Below, piece by piece: positions 1 through 9,145 of a stretch of 64,000 nt of DNA; the stretch's first letter is position 1, and each line of letters starts with the position of its first letter. The position numbers were made by a program, and so were the translations under genes. The DNA comes from an uncultured Christensenella sp. (GTDB lineage: Bacteria > Bacillota > Clostridia > Christensenellales > Borkfalkiaceae), in contig CAJTXM010000001.1 of assembly GCA_910583545.1 (NCBI GenBank), forward strand, positions 62,001 to 126,000, in the 5' to 3' direction. The notes below the pieces were generated by a model. It was not told the DNA's origin, searched no databases, and saw only the letters and a list, made by a program, of their open reading frames with translations.

Positions 1-489
1 AGAAAAGGCGCATTCAATGAAAGCATCGGTAAAGACGATATCCGTGCATTGTTCAACCACGATCCTAACTATGTGCTGGGCAGAAACCGTGCGGGAACGC
101 TTGAACTCGTGGAAGATGAAATCGGCTTGCGTGTAAGGATAACTCCGCCCGAAACGAGTTGGGCAAAGGACATTCAAACGAGCATCAAACGCGGAGATAT
201 TACGCAGATGTCAATCGGCTTTATTGTCGAAGAAGACAAGTGGTCGACAAGGGACGGGATGGACATGCGAGAGATTCGCAAAGTCCAGCTATTCGACGTC
301 AGTCCCGTAACGTTTCCCGCATATACAGCGACGGATGTTGGAGTTCGTGCGATGCAGGAATATGACGGCTACAAGGCGGAGCAAAGAAGTCAGCAAGAAG
401 CAGCGAACAAGGCAGCGGAAAGCGCAGCCAAGAAAGCGAAAGAGCAGGCAAGGCTCAAAAATCTGAAAACCAAATTCAAAAATATTTAA
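1..489 (+). CDS. HK97-family prohead (capsid maturation) protease, 5' partial
   Basis: The reading frame is open from base 1, so the start lies outside the window. The 162 visible residues match the S78/U35 phage prohead protease family, which trims the scaffold part of the major capsid protein inside the procapsid. The expected catalytic His sits in the FNHDP context (fragment residue 20) and the catalytic Ser in the QMSIGF context (residue 71). The C-terminal 45 residues are Ala/Lys/Glu-rich and probably helical. The major capsid gene follows after 13 nt, the usual order in HK97-type late operons. The TTG at base 49 is an internal codon, not a start. Confidence 0.9.
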   Translation, partial: RKGAFNESIGKDDIRALFNHDPNYVLGRNRAGTLELVEDEIGLRVRITPPETSWAKDIQTSIKRGDITQMSIGFIVEEDKWSTRDGMDMREIRKVQLFDVSPVTFPAYTATDVGVRAMQEYDGYKAEQRSQQEAANKAAESAAKKAKEQARLKNLKTKFKNI

Positions 490-502
490 GGAGATAAAAA
501 AT

Positions 503-1786
503 ATGACGATGAAGAAAGTGCTTGAAATGAAAGCGAAAAGAGAAGACGCCAGGCTCAAGGCAATGGCGGTTCTGAACAAGGCAGAGGCGGAAGACAGATT
601 TCTCACCGAAGACGAACAGAAAGAAATCGACGGCTATGAATCGGAAATCCGCTCGTGGGACGAGAGCATTACGAGGGCGGAAAGAATGCTTGCAATTGAA
701 CCCGAAGAAAGAGGGGTAACGGAAAAGCCCGAGGTTAAGCCCACTCCTCAGAAACCCGAGGAAAAGAGATTTGCCACGCTCGGTGAACAGCTCCTTGCCG
801 CTTACCGTGCGGCAATGCCCGGCGGTCACACCGACGAGCGTCTTTCGACGAGAGCGGCAAGCGGTCTGAACGAATCCACGCCCTCAGACGGCGGTTTCCT
901 CGTTCAGCAGGATTTTGTAACGGAACTCTTAAAGCGCACCTATGAAACGGGCATTCTTGCAAGTAAGGTAAAGAAAATTCCTATCAGCACCAACGCCAAT
1001 GGACTGAAAATCAATGCCGTGGACGAAGACAGCCGTGCAAACGGTTCGAGATGGGGCGGTGTGCAGACTTATTGGGAGGCGGAAGCGGATGAGCATACGG
1101 GCAGCAAGCCTAAGTTCAGGCAGATGGAACTCTCGCTGAAGAAACTCACGGGGCTCTGCTATGCGACCGACGAACTGTTACAGGATGCGGCGGCGCTCGA
1201 AGCGGTTATCCGTCAGGCGTTTGCCGAAGAGTTCGGATTCAAAATGGACGACGCAATTCTGTCGGGCAGCGGCGAAGGCGAACCGCTCGGTATTCTGAAC
1301 AGCGGTGCGTTGGTAAAGGTCGAGAAAGAGAAAGACCAGAAGGATACCCTTACGGTCGAGAATCTCATCAAAATGTGGAACAGACTTTGGTCGAAATCGA
1401 GGGCGAATGCGGTTTGGTACATCAATCAGGAAATCGAGCCGTTCCTTTATACGCTCAAGCTCGGCGACAAGCCCGTTTATATTCCCGCTGGCGGTATTTC
1501 GGAAAAACCTTACGGCACGATTTTCGGAAGACCCGTCGTACCTCTCGAGCAGTGCAGTGCCGCAGGTGAAGTCGGAGATATTATCTTGGCAGATGTCGGT
1601 CAGTATCTGCTCATCGACAAGGGCGGCATCAAGGCGGCAAGTTCTATTCACGTAAGATTCCTTTACGACGAGAACGTGTTCCGCTTCATTTATCGTGTGG
1701 ACGGCAAACCTATCTGGAACAAGCCCCTTGCACCTTATAAGGGCAAGGCAACTGTTTCGCCGTTCATTACTCTTGACAAACGCTGA
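503..1786 (+). CDS. HK97-fold phage major capsid protein
   Basis: This 427-residue protein forms the icosahedral phage head. Residues 1 to about 105 are charged and predicted helical, matching the scaffolding delta domain. A low-complexity linker with Pro, Thr and Ser leads to the mature capsid region beginning near SDGGFLVQQDF, a hallmark stretch of HK97-type capsids. The HK97 fold then runs to the C terminus. The upstream protease would cleave between the delta domain and the shell domain. The start ATG follows AAGGAGATAAAAAAT closely. Length and order are normal for the family. Confidence 0.93.
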   Translation: MTMKKVLEMKAKREDARLKAMAVLNKAEAEDRFLTEDEQKEIDGYESEIRSWDESITRAERMLAIEPEERGVTEKPEVKPTPQKPEEKRFATLGEQLLAAYRAAMPGGHTDERLSTRAASGLNESTPSDGGFLVQQDFVTELLKRTYETGILASKVKKIPISTNANGLKINAVDEDSRANGSRWGGVQTYWEAEADEHTGSKPKFRQMELSLKKLTGLCYATDELLQDAAALEAVIRQAFAEEFGFKMDDAILSGSGEGEPLGILNSGALVKVEKEKDQKDTLTVENLIKMWNRLWSKSRANAVWYINQEIEPFLYTLKLGDKPVYIPAGGISEKPYGTIFGRPVVPLEQCSAAGEVGDIILADVGQYLLIDKGGIKAASSIHVRFLYDENVFRFIYRVDGKPIWNKPLAPYKGKATVSPFITLDKR

Positions 1787-1811
1787 TAAAAAGAAAAGGA
1801 GGTAATCGAGC

Positions 1812-2102
1812 GTGTTGACATTGCAGGAAACAAAAGACTTTCTCCGCTTGGACGGAGATGACGAAGACGCGCTCGTCTCCTCTTTAATCGTAACGGCGAA
1901 AGAACTGGTAGAAGAAACTCTAAGATACAAGCTCACGGAATTCGAAGAGATTCCCGAAACGGTGCATCAGGCAATGCTGATAGTAGTCGGAACGTTATAC
2001 GAAGAGAGGCAAATATCGAAAGACAAGTCGGGTGTGGATATAAAAGAAACACTCGACCTTGTCCGCCGCATGCTGTTTGCATACCGAAAGGAGGCTTTCT
2101 GA
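1812..2102 (+). CDS. Phage head-tail connector (gp6-like) protein
   Basis: A 96-residue acidic helical protein of the gp6-like/Phage_connect family, forming the ring that joins the portal to the tail. The pattern LTLQETKDFLRLD near the N terminus followed by a helical bundle is typical. The chosen start is GTG at 1812, preceded by AAAGGAGGT at about 1795. The stop codon overlaps the ATG of the next gene (ATGA type), indicating translational coupling within the head-completion module. Confidence 0.82.
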   Translation: MLTLQETKDFLRLDGDDEDALVSSLIVTAKELVEETLRYKLTEFEEIPETVHQAMLIVVGTLYEERQISKDKSGVDIKETLDLVRRMLFAYRKEAF

Positions 2103-2494
2103 TGGATATAGGCAAACTTAACCGTCGGGTGGAAATTCTACAGTTCTTCAAAGACAGGGATGAGTTCGGCGGAGAAATCGGGGAATGGAAAAGCGTAGCA
2201 AAGGTGTGGGCGGCAATTTCGCCCGTGAGCGGTACGGAGCAGATGTTCGCACAGCAGGTAACAGCGGAGGCAGTTGTTAAAATAACTATCCGATACCTGC
2301 CGTGGCTTAACGTAATGCACCGCATAAAATACGGCGAAAAGTTGTATGAAATTGTCGGCAGCTTGGATAACGAAACCGCACATAAAGCAACAATAATCAA
2401 CTGCAAGGAGATGGTGTCGGATGGGTTACAGCGCAAAGCAGAGGAAAGTCAAAACGACGGTGGAGGGTGCAAGCGGACTTGTAAAAGACCTTAA
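2102..2494 (+). CDS. Phage head closure protein (SPP1 gp16-like)
   Basis: A 130-residue protein resembling SPP1 gp16-type head closure proteins, which seal the connector after DNA packaging. The opening MDIGKLNRRVEI, the central beta-rich part with YLPWLNVMHRIKYG and the order between gp6-like and gp10-like genes support the call. The gene overlaps the next by 74 nt. The last 27 residues come from this overlap and are rich in Lys, Arg and Cys, so the C-terminal tail may be dispensable. The start overlaps the previous stop by one base. Confidence 0.78.
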   Translation: MDIGKLNRRVEILQFFKDRDEFGGEIGEWKSVAKVWAAISPVSGTEQMFAQQVTAEAVVKITIRYLPWLNVMHRIKYGEKLYEIVGSLDNETAHKATIINCKEMVSDGLQRKAEESQNDGGGCKRTCKRP

Positions 2495-2822
2495 AGCAAT
2501 GGAAGATGCGGCGGCTCAGGTTATGATGCAAGGCGCAAAGGCGGGCGGAAAGATTGCGCTTGAAGACGCCAAGCGTAACTGCCCCGTGGATACTGGCGCA
2601 TTAAAACAGAGTCTGCATCTTACCGAGGGTAAAGCAACAAAGGTAAAAGCAACCGTACAGGTGGACTACGATAAATCGTTAAAGTACGGCACACACGTCG
2701 AGCTTGGCGCAAGGGGCAGACCTGCAAACCCATTTCTGCGGAATGCTGTCGATGACAATCAAAATCAAATCAACGAAGCGATAGTCGCAGAAATATCGAA
2801 GGCGGTGGGGCGCAAGATATGA
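2421..2822 (+). CDS. HK97 gp10-like head-tail joining protein
   Basis: A 133-residue protein of the HK97-gp10 family. The diagnostic stretch is NCPVDTGALKQSL, followed by a YGTHVELG segment and a proline-rich PANPFLRNA end, all characteristic of this minor head-tail connector. AAGGAG lies about 10 nt upstream of the ATG, which supports a start inside the previous gene despite the 74-nt overlap. It ends in a 4-nt ATGA overlap with the following tail-completion gene. Confidence 0.85.
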   Translation: MGYSAKQRKVKTTVEGASGLVKDLKAMEDAAAQVMMQGAKAGGKIALEDAKRNCPVDTGALKQSLHLTEGKATKVKATVQVDYDKSLKYGTHVELGARGRPANPFLRNAVDDNQNQINEAIVAEISKAVGRKI

Positions 2823-3229
2823 AGGATATATGCCAGGCTCTCTATGAGTATTTATCTGCGGATGCGGACATTATAAAACGCATTAACGGGCGCATATATC
2901 CCATCGTATTGCCGCAGGACGCGCCGTTGCCAGCCATTGTTTATGCGCCTGTGCTTGCCAACTACGATTCGGCTTTGCAGGGTGATACGGGCTTTGTAAG
3001 GCAGACGATACAGTTCGTAGCACACGATAAAACTTATAAGAAATCAAGAGAACTTTCAAGGCTGATAAAGAAAGCCTTGCAGGACTATGAGGGTGATATG
3101 AACGGCTTGTATATTCAAGCCGTTTTTATCAAGTCCGATTACGAATATAACGGAAACACGGCACTCAAATTTGATACCGAAGAATATATGTCCAGCATCG
3201 AATTTGAGTTTTATTTCAATGAAAAATAA
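2819..3229 (+). CDS. Tail completion protein, DUF3168/gp17-like
   Basis: A 136-residue protein resembling the DUF3168 tail-terminator family, which caps the tail tube at the head-proximal end. Family-like features are the N-terminal helical segment (ICQALYEYLSAD), a central PAIVYAP strand and an alternating beta pattern ending in SIEFEFYF. It sits between the gp10-like gene and the major tail protein, as expected. Confidence 0.78.
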   Translation: MKDICQALYEYLSADADIIKRINGRIYPIVLPQDAPLPAIVYAPVLANYDSALQGDTGFVRQTIQFVAHDKTYKKSRELSRLIKKALQDYEGDMNGLYIQAVFIKSDYEYNGNTALKFDTEEYMSSIEFEFYFNEK

Positions 3230-3243
3230 GAGGAGGAAATTAA

Positions 3244-3645
3244 ATGGCGGTAGCAGGAAAAGGCGGGAAGGTCGTCATAGGCGATGGCGCAGCAAAGAAA
3301 GTTGTCGGAATAAAAAGCTGGTCGCTGGAATTGTCGTTGGATACGTTGGAAACTACGGCACTCGGCGACGATTGGAAGAACTATATTACGGGGTTAAAGG
3401 AGTGGACTGCATCGTCCGAGGGTGACTATGAAGTACCCGTGGACGAGCAAGGGCAGGCAGCTTTGCAGACGGCATTCTTAAACGGAACGACGGTAATCGT
3501 CAAGTTGTATGTCGACGGCAAGAACTATTATACGGGCGAGGCTTACATAAACAGCCTTTCCATCGAAGACCCCGTGGACGATGTTGTGTCAATCAGCATT
3601 GAGTTTACGGGAACGGGTGCACTCTCCTTTGAAAAGGGCGAATAA
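3244..3645 (+). CDS. Phage major tail (tube) protein
   Basis: A 133-residue beta-rich protein of the TP901-1-type tail tube family, the polymer that forms the siphophage tail tube. Evidence is the N-terminal glycine-rich start, the SWSLELSLDTLETTALGDDW segment common to this family, and a C-terminal SISIEFTGTGAL strand. AGGAGG precedes the ATG by about 6 nt. It is followed by the tail chaperone and tape measure genes. Confidence 0.85.
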   Translation: MAVAGKGGKVVIGDGAAKKVVGIKSWSLELSLDTLETTALGDDWKNYITGLKEWTASSEGDYEVPVDEQGQAALQTAFLNGTTVIVKLYVDGKNYYTGEAYINSLSIEDPVDDVVSISIEFTGTGALSFEKGE

Positions 3646-3664
3646 GGGAAAAGGAGAATAAGCA

Positions 3665-3982
3665 ATGAAGAAAGGTGTAGCAATCAATCTGGACAGACCG
3701 AGAACCTTGCGTTACGGAATGAACGCACTCGTTAAAATCGAAGACCTCACAGGCAAGTCGCTCTTGGCATTTGACTTAAACAACGTCGGCGTCAAAGACC
3801 TGCTTGTCATTATCTACTGCGGTCTTTGCCACGAAGATAAGAACCTTACCCCTGAACAGGTGGGAGATTTAATTGACGAATATTCGAGCATCTCCGAAAT
3901 CGCAGAAAAACTCGGCGAAGCTCTGACCGCCGCATTCGGCGCAGATGCAAACGAGAAAGGTGATAACTCGGGGGAAAAGTAA
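3665..3982 (+). CDS. Tail assembly chaperone (gpG-like)
   Basis: A 105-residue helical protein between the tail tube and tape measure genes, the position of lambda gpG-type tail assembly chaperones. It would coat the tape measure during tail assembly and be absent from the virion. The segment YGMNALVKIEDLTGKSL is typical of Firmicutes siphophage chaperones. The next small reading frame begins right after the stop, in the -1 frame and without its own ribosome site, suggesting a gpGT-style frameshift extension. Confidence 0.75.
   Translation: MKKGVAINLDRPRTLRYGMNALVKIEDLTGKSLLAFDLNNVGVKDLLVIIYCGLCHEDKNLTPEQVGDLIDEYSSISEIAEKLGEALTAAFGADANEKGDNSGEK
3971..3982 (+). promoter_or_regulatory. Probable -1 ribosomal frameshift site in the tail chaperone
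   Basis: The end of the chaperone frame reads GGG GAA AAG TAA. A -1 shift at the A-AAG run just before the stop joins the chaperone to the open frame that carries the next protein (through codons 3979-3996). Tail chaperone -1 frameshifting is established for many siphophages. The motif is not a perfect X-XXY-YYZ heptamer, because the P-site re-pairing is poor, so confidence is moderate. Confidence 0.5.
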
Positions 3983-3996
3983 CCGCCGCTATTGAC

Positions 3997-4293
3997 TTGT
4001 CGGTTTTATGCGATAAAGCGGTGGTTGTTTTCGGGGTCGACCCGTTGACGGTCGGGGAATATACCCCGTATGAATTAAAACTCATAGCTGAACAGACACA
4101 GCACCGTGAGCAAGCGGAATTCGAAAATATCCTCTGCCTTGCATGGCACACGGAAGCACTCGCCCGGCAGAGAAAGATGCCGAGCTTGAAGAAACTGTTG
4201 AGAGATGCACGCAAAAAGCCGACGAGCAAACCAAGCAAAGGCGACGCCATTTTAAAAGCGATGGCGGCGGAAAAAGGAGTAACTATAAAATAA
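3997..4293 (+). CDS. Tail assembly chaperone extension (gpT-like, frameshift product)
   Basis: About 98 residues, helical and Lys-rich, in the -1 frame relative to the preceding chaperone. The only in-frame start nearby is a TTG at 3997 with no ribosome site, and the frame is open back into the end of the chaperone gene. It is therefore better read as the T part of a GT fusion made by frameshifting. By analogy with lambda, the T part recruits tail tube subunits to the tape measure-chaperone complex. A short independent protein cannot be excluded. Confidence 0.6.
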   Translation: MSVLCDKAVVVFGVDPLTVGEYTPYELKLIAEQTQHREQAEFENILCLAWHTEALARQRKMPSLKKLLRDARKKPTSKPSKGDAILKAMAAEKGVTIK

Positions 4294-4305
4294 GGGGGTG
4301 AGGGT

Positions 4306-6996
4306 ATGGCGGTAATAAGAAACCTTGTCGTAAAAATCGCAGCGGACATATCTTCGCTCTCAAAAGGACTGCAGGACGCACAAAAGAAAATTCAAAAGGT
4401 ATCGGCATCGTTTACGAAGGCAGGAACGAAACTTACGGCAAGCATAACAGCGCCTTTATTAGCGCTCGGCGGTGCGGCGGTTAACGTATCCCAGCAGTTC
4501 GAGCAATCAATGGCAAATGCGGCGTCGGTCGCAGGTGCAACGGGCGACGACTTTGCAAGGATGACTGCACTCGCCAGAGAGATGGGAAGTAAGACTGTAT
4601 TCTCGGCAAGTCAGGCTGCGGATGCGCTTTACTATATGGCGTCGGCAGGTTATAAAGTAGACCAAATGGCGGACTCTATACAAGCAACGCTGAACCTCGC
4701 ATCTGCAACGCAGAGCGACCTTGCGTTCACTACGGATACGGTTATCTCAACCTTAAATCAATTCGGTTTGGAGGCTAACCAAGCGGAACGAGTAACCAAT
4801 GTGTTTGCGGCTGCAATCGGTAACTCAATGGCGAACATGGAAAAACTGTCGAACTCAATGGGCTACGTCGGGCCTGTCGCTAACAGCTTGGGCTACTCAA
4901 TAGAAGAAACGACGGGTGCGCTTGCTGTTTTATACAATGCAGGTTATGACGGATCTACGGCGGGTACTGCGTTAAGACAATCGCTCGTTGCGCTTATGAA
5001 TCCGTCCACGGCTGCGCTTGGCGTGTTTGAAGAATTGGGGCTGACATATGACGAGGTTAATCCTGCTACAAACGACCTTGCAACGATAATAGACAGACTC
5101 GGTGCCGCAGGAATGAACACGTCGCAGGCAATGAAAGTTTTCGGTGCGAGAGCAGGCCCTGGAATGCTTGCCTTGTTATCTGCGGGCGGAGATGCGGTCA
5201 GGGATATGACAGCGTCAATCACTGGTACGAACAAGGCAACCGAAATGGCGGAGGTTCAGCTCGATACTCTTCAAGGTCAGGTCAAGATACTCAAATCAGA
5301 GCTTGAAGAAATCGCCATATCTTTCGGCGACGTGTTAATTCCTATAATAAGACAGTTCATCCAAAAATATATTTCACCGCTTACGGCGAAACTGATGGGG
5401 CTGTCTATGGGAACGAAAAAGAACATTGTAACCATAGCACTATTGGCGGCGGCAATCGGGCCGCTTTTGTTAGTTGTGGGGAAACTTATAGGTAGCGTCG
5501 GCACGATAATGAAAGTCGGCTCGTTGCTGTTTTCAAAGGTTGGACTGATTATAGCCGCAATTGCAGCGGTGGTAGGGGTGGTTACCTATCTATGGAAGAC
5601 TAACGAAGATTTTCGTAACGCAGTAAAGCGGATATGGGAAAAGATAAAATCTATAATTCTTAAAGCTGTAAATGCCATTAAGTCGTGGTGGGAAAAGAAC
5701 GGAGAGAAACTCATCAAACGTGTAGTGAGCGCACTCAAAACGATTTGGAACGTTATAAAGAGTGTGTTCAACAAAATAAAGCCGTTCGTTGCCAAGGTGT
5801 GGAACTTTGTCAAAGACGTAATCATAGACGTCGTTACAGGGATACGGAAATTTTGGGAAGAGAACGGCGAAAAGATTTGGAACTCGGTAAAGACGATATT
5901 CACAAATATTTGGATGTGCGTAAAGAGTGCGTTCAGTATTATAAGCGACTCCTTAAACAAATTCTTTTCGTATGTGCGCCCGATTTGGGAAAAGCTCAAA
6001 GTCCTGTTCGCATCGCTATGGGATACAATATGCGAATTATATGAAACACTAAAACCGTTGTTCGATTTAATAGGCGGATTAGTTATGACGCTATGGGGCG
6101 TTGTGTCGAGCGTACTCGGCGCAATTATAGACGCACTCGGACCGTTTCTCGAAGCGGTTATAGATGTGGCAAGCGCAATACTCGATATAATCAAAATCGT
6201 GTGTGCGCTTTTACGCGGGGATTGGTCGTCCGCTTGGGAGTATATGCAGAGTTTTGCCAGCAATATCTGGTCGGGCATTAAAAATATCTTTCTCGGCATT
6301 TGGGAATTTATCAAGGGCTTCGGAGAGAATATCTGCTCGTTCTTCGGCAACGTCGGCGAAACCATCGGTAACATTTTCAAAGGCGTATGGGAGGGCATAA
6401 GCGGCTTTTTCACCAAGATATGGGACGGAATCAAGAACGTCTGCGGCGGTATCTGGGACAGCGTAACGGGCGTGTTCGGCAAGATAAAAGATTTTTTCAC
6501 AGGTCAAAGTGGAGAGGCAACCTCGTGGGGCTCGAACTTGATATCGAACATTACGGGCGGAATAAAGAAAGCAGCGAATTGGGTAGTGGACGGCGTGAAG
6601 AGCGTCGGTAAATCAATAGCTAATTTCCTCGGCTTCGGCTCACCGACAAAGAAAGGTCCGGGGCATACCGCCGACGAGTGGATTCCGAACTTAATGGATA
6701 TGATGGCATCGGATATGTACGAAAATATTCCGATGATGCAGAAAGCAGCAATTGAAGTAGCCAATACTCTTGGACTTGCGACCTCACCGAACCGTGCAAT
6801 GGTAGGTACGGGGTCAAGTCCTAACGGCGACCTATTAAACGGGTTGCTTCAAGGTATGGCGGCGATGAACGGTATGGGAGGAACGGACGATAAAGAACTT
6901 GTATTGCAGATAGACGGTCAGACCTTTGCCCGACTTATGTTGCCGAAGCTGTCGAGAGAGTATAAGCGAAACGGTGTGAATTTACAGGGGGTGTAA
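4306..6996 (+). CDS. Phage tail tape measure protein
   Basis: An 896-residue protein that sets tail length and is ejected with DNA. Residues about 60-330 match the TP901 core region of tape measure proteins (QQFEQSMANAASVAGATG, then MGSKTVFSASQAADALYYMA). Hydrophobic segments lie at about 375-430, followed by a long stretch of Trp-spaced amphipathic repeats (IWEKIKS, WWEKNGE, IWNVIKS, IWNSVKT) to about residue 740. The repeats have a spacing near 11-25 residues. It is the largest gene of the late operon, and the tail length should scale with it. RBS GGGGGTGAGGG precedes the ATG. Confidence 0.93.
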   Translation: MAVIRNLVVKIAADISSLSKGLQDAQKKIQKVSASFTKAGTKLTASITAPLLALGGAAVNVSQQFEQSMANAASVAGATGDDFARMTALAREMGSKTVFSASQAADALYYMASAGYKVDQMADSIQATLNLASATQSDLAFTTDTVISTLNQFGLEANQAERVTNVFAAAIGNSMANMEKLSNSMGYVGPVANSLGYSIEETTGALAVLYNAGYDGSTAGTALRQSLVALMNPSTAALGVFEELGLTYDEVNPATNDLATIIDRLGAAGMNTSQAMKVFGARAGPGMLALLSAGGDAVRDMTASITGTNKATEMAEVQLDTLQGQVKILKSELEEIAISFGDVLIPIIRQFIQKYISPLTAKLMGLSMGTKKNIVTIALLAAAIGPLLLVVGKLIGSVGTIMKVGSLLFSKVGLIIAAIAAVVGVVTYLWKTNEDFRNAVKRIWEKIKSIILKAVNAIKSWWEKNGEKLIKRVVSALKTIWNVIKSVFNKIKPFVAKVWNFVKDVIIDVVTGIRKFWEENGEKIWNSVKTIFTNIWMCVKSAFSIISDSLNKFFSYVRPIWEKLKVLFASLWDTICELYETLKPLFDLIGGLVMTLWGVVSSVLGAIIDALGPFLEAVIDVASAILDIIKIVCALLRGDWSSAWEYMQSFASNIWSGIKNIFLGIWEFIKGFGENICSFFGNVGETIGNIFKGVWEGISGFFTKIWDGIKNVCGGIWDSVTGVFGKIKDFFTGQSGEATSWGSNLISNITGGIKKAANWVVDGVKSVGKSIANFLGFGSPTKKGPGHTADEWIPNLMDMMASDMYENIPMMQKAAIEVANTLGLATSPNRAMVGTGSSPNGDLLNGLLQGMAAMNGMGGTDDKELVLQIDGQTFARLMLPKLSREYKRNGVNLQGV

Positions 6997-6999
6997 TGA

Positions 7000-7356
7000 A
7001 TGGACTTTTTCAAAATCAGCGGAAAGAAAATCAAAGCGCCGACTGAACTCTCCATATCGCCCGAGATACTCGACAAGGCGGAAAGAACTGTAGACGGAAC
7101 GATGGTCGTGGATATCATAGGAACAAAACGGAGAGTAGACGTGAGTTGGGAGTATTTATCGAAAGAGGATATGACCACCCTCACGAAAGCTATCGGTAGC
7201 GACAAATTCACCGTTATAGAATTCAGAGATACAGCCACAAGCAATATGGTAACAATGACGGCACGGTCGGAGGGGCTGACCTACCAACCGCATTACAATT
7301 GGGCGAAAGGTCAGCTGATGTGGAAGAGCATATCGGTAAGTTTTACGGAGAGATAA
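7000..7356 (+). CDS. Small phage tail protein, function unknown
   Basis: A 118-residue beta-rich protein starting 3 nt after the tape measure stop and ending 3 nt before the next tail gene. It matches the general type of small Firmicutes-phage proteins found between the tape measure and the tail-associated baseplate protein, and may be part of the distal tail ring. Features seen are an initial KISGKKIKAP segment and a C-terminal QLMWKSISVSFTER strand. No catalytic motif is visible. Confidence 0.6.
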   Translation: MDFFKISGKKIKAPTELSISPEILDKAERTVDGTMVVDIIGTKRRVDVSWEYLSKEDMTTLTKAIGSDKFTVIEFRDTATSNMVTMTARSEGLTYQPHYNWAKGQLMWKSISVSFTER

Positions 7357-7359
7357 ACG

Positions 7360-9135
7360 ATGAAATATTCTGATAATCCCCGTAAGGTTTACGGCAAGGT
7401 AGAAATAGTGTATGCGGACGAAGAACTGAGTCGTGACGTAAAAGTTGCGGTTAGCGCGAACTCTGAAATCAGCCACCCTGCAGAAGTATACAAACCGCCG
7501 TATAAGCCTACTGTTAAGGCTTGCACTATGGACGGTAATTCGACAATGGACGGTACTTTCCAAATGATGTCGGACGAATTAGTGGTAGGCTGGTGGAGTG
7601 GGAAACTTGCAGATAGTAGCGGGGTATTCGCACGAAAGCCGTACATAGAGCTATCGTTTGGAATGCGACCGATAGTCTTTTGGCGGGTAATCGGTGATGA
7701 AAAACTTCATCAATATCCCGTAGACTTTACGCTGCAGTATAAGAGAAACGGCACTATAGTGAAAATCGACACGATAACAGGTAACACGGAAGTGGAGGTG
7801 ATAGTAAATCCTAAGATAGCGGACATAACGTCTGTGCGGATGACGATATCGAAATGGAATACCCCAAATGCTTGCGCCAAAATCCTGCGGTTTTTCGAGC
7901 GTGTTTACGAAACATACGAAGGAAAAGATTTGCTGTCGTTTGAGGTTGGCGAAGAACTCTGCTCTTCAGAGGGAAACTACAATATTAATTCCGATTCGAT
8001 GACGGTCAGTATTTACAACGAAGACCGTAAATTCGATAAGGGATATCTGCGGACTTTAATGCTTTTGGACAGAAAGCTATATCCGTTTATTGGGATTGAA
8101 AACGGCGGGAAGATAGAGTTCAAACCGCTAGGTGTCTTTTATTCCGATGAATGGGATATACCGCAGGATAGCCAATGGGTAAAGTGTACCGCAACGGATA
8201 GATTAATGCGGTTGCAGATTAAAACTTATGTCGGATTTCCGCTCGTTGAAAACGTGTCGCTATACGAAATCGCTGAAGACATACTGACGAAGATGGGTGT
8301 GAATCCGACGGAATATCAAATCACGGAAAGACTGAAAGACTTTGTCGTGGAAATGGCATTACTGCCCAAGACAACGGGGTGGGATGCTTTGCAGGAAATA
8401 GCCAACGCAGGACTCTGCAAGGTGTTCGTTGACAGAGAAAATCGTATTGTAATCAAGTGCGAAGACGATGCGCCGTTAAACAGCCGAATAGAAATCAACC
8501 CCGGCAATATGTTTTCGTATAAATCAAATATTTCCTTAACTGACTTTTCAAACAGCGTGTCGGTGGACTACTGTGAGATTAGCATAAAGGACGATATAAT
8601 TGATGTGGCAGAATCGGAAATTAGGCTTGAGCCTAACGAAACAAAAATGATAACGATAGATTACACGTCTGAAGTTGCCTATCCGTCTGCCGTAAGCAGC
8701 AATGCGGCGGTGCGAATTATCTCGTTTGGCAGCGGCGTTAATTCTTGTACTTGCGTTTTGCGAAATAATACGGGAACGGCGCAGACAACGGTTATAACTG
8801 TGTCTGGGAATGCTATCGACATCAATACACGGACGGTAACCGTGCGAGATGAAGAGAGCATTTTTCTTTATGGGATAGTTGAATATTCGCACCCTACGAG
8901 TGAACTTGTGCAAAGCCATGAGCAAGCGGAATATATGGCAACCTTACTGCTTAACAGAATGAAAGCGGGTGTGGGCAGCATAACGGCTGAATGGCGAGGT
9001 GATCCTGCACTTGAAGTCGGACTTGCCTATGGCAGCATTGACCGTTTTGGCGATAAGGAAAACCTTATTTGCGAATACAATAAATTCAGTTACGACGGGG
9101 GCTTGAAACAGGAAACCCGCGGACGAAAATTATAG
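7360..9135 (+). CDS. Phage tail-tip/baseplate protein (Tal/gp37-like)
   Basis: A 591-residue beta-rich protein in the position of the tail-associated structural protein that forms the tip. The middle region (about 190-400) with the pattern LLSFEVGEELCSSEGNYN, YNEDRKFDKGYL and GVFYSDEWDI resembles gp27/gp44-like hub domains, the central baseplate ring. The C-terminal quarter, with SYDGGLKQETRGRKL, is typical of the end of such hub proteins. No lytic domain is visible, unlike many Tal proteins. Confidence 0.65.
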   Translation: MKYSDNPRKVYGKVEIVYADEELSRDVKVAVSANSEISHPAEVYKPPYKPTVKACTMDGNSTMDGTFQMMSDELVVGWWSGKLADSSGVFARKPYIELSFGMRPIVFWRVIGDEKLHQYPVDFTLQYKRNGTIVKIDTITGNTEVEVIVNPKIADITSVRMTISKWNTPNACAKILRFFERVYETYEGKDLLSFEVGEELCSSEGNYNINSDSMTVSIYNEDRKFDKGYLRTLMLLDRKLYPFIGIENGGKIEFKPLGVFYSDEWDIPQDSQWVKCTATDRLMRLQIKTYVGFPLVENVSLYEIAEDILTKMGVNPTEYQITERLKDFVVEMALLPKTTGWDALQEIANAGLCKVFVDRENRIVIKCEDDAPLNSRIEINPGNMFSYKSNISLTDFSNSVSVDYCEISIKDDIIDVAESEIRLEPNETKMITIDYTSEVAYPSAVSSNAAVRIISFGSGVNSCTCVLRNNTGTAQTTVITVSGNAIDINTRTVTVRDEESIFLYGIVEYSHPTSELVQSHEQAEYMATLLLNRMKAGVGSITAEWRGDPALEVGLAYGSIDRFGDKENLICEYNKFSYDGGLKQETRGRKL

Positions 9136-9145
9136 GGAGGTAAGC

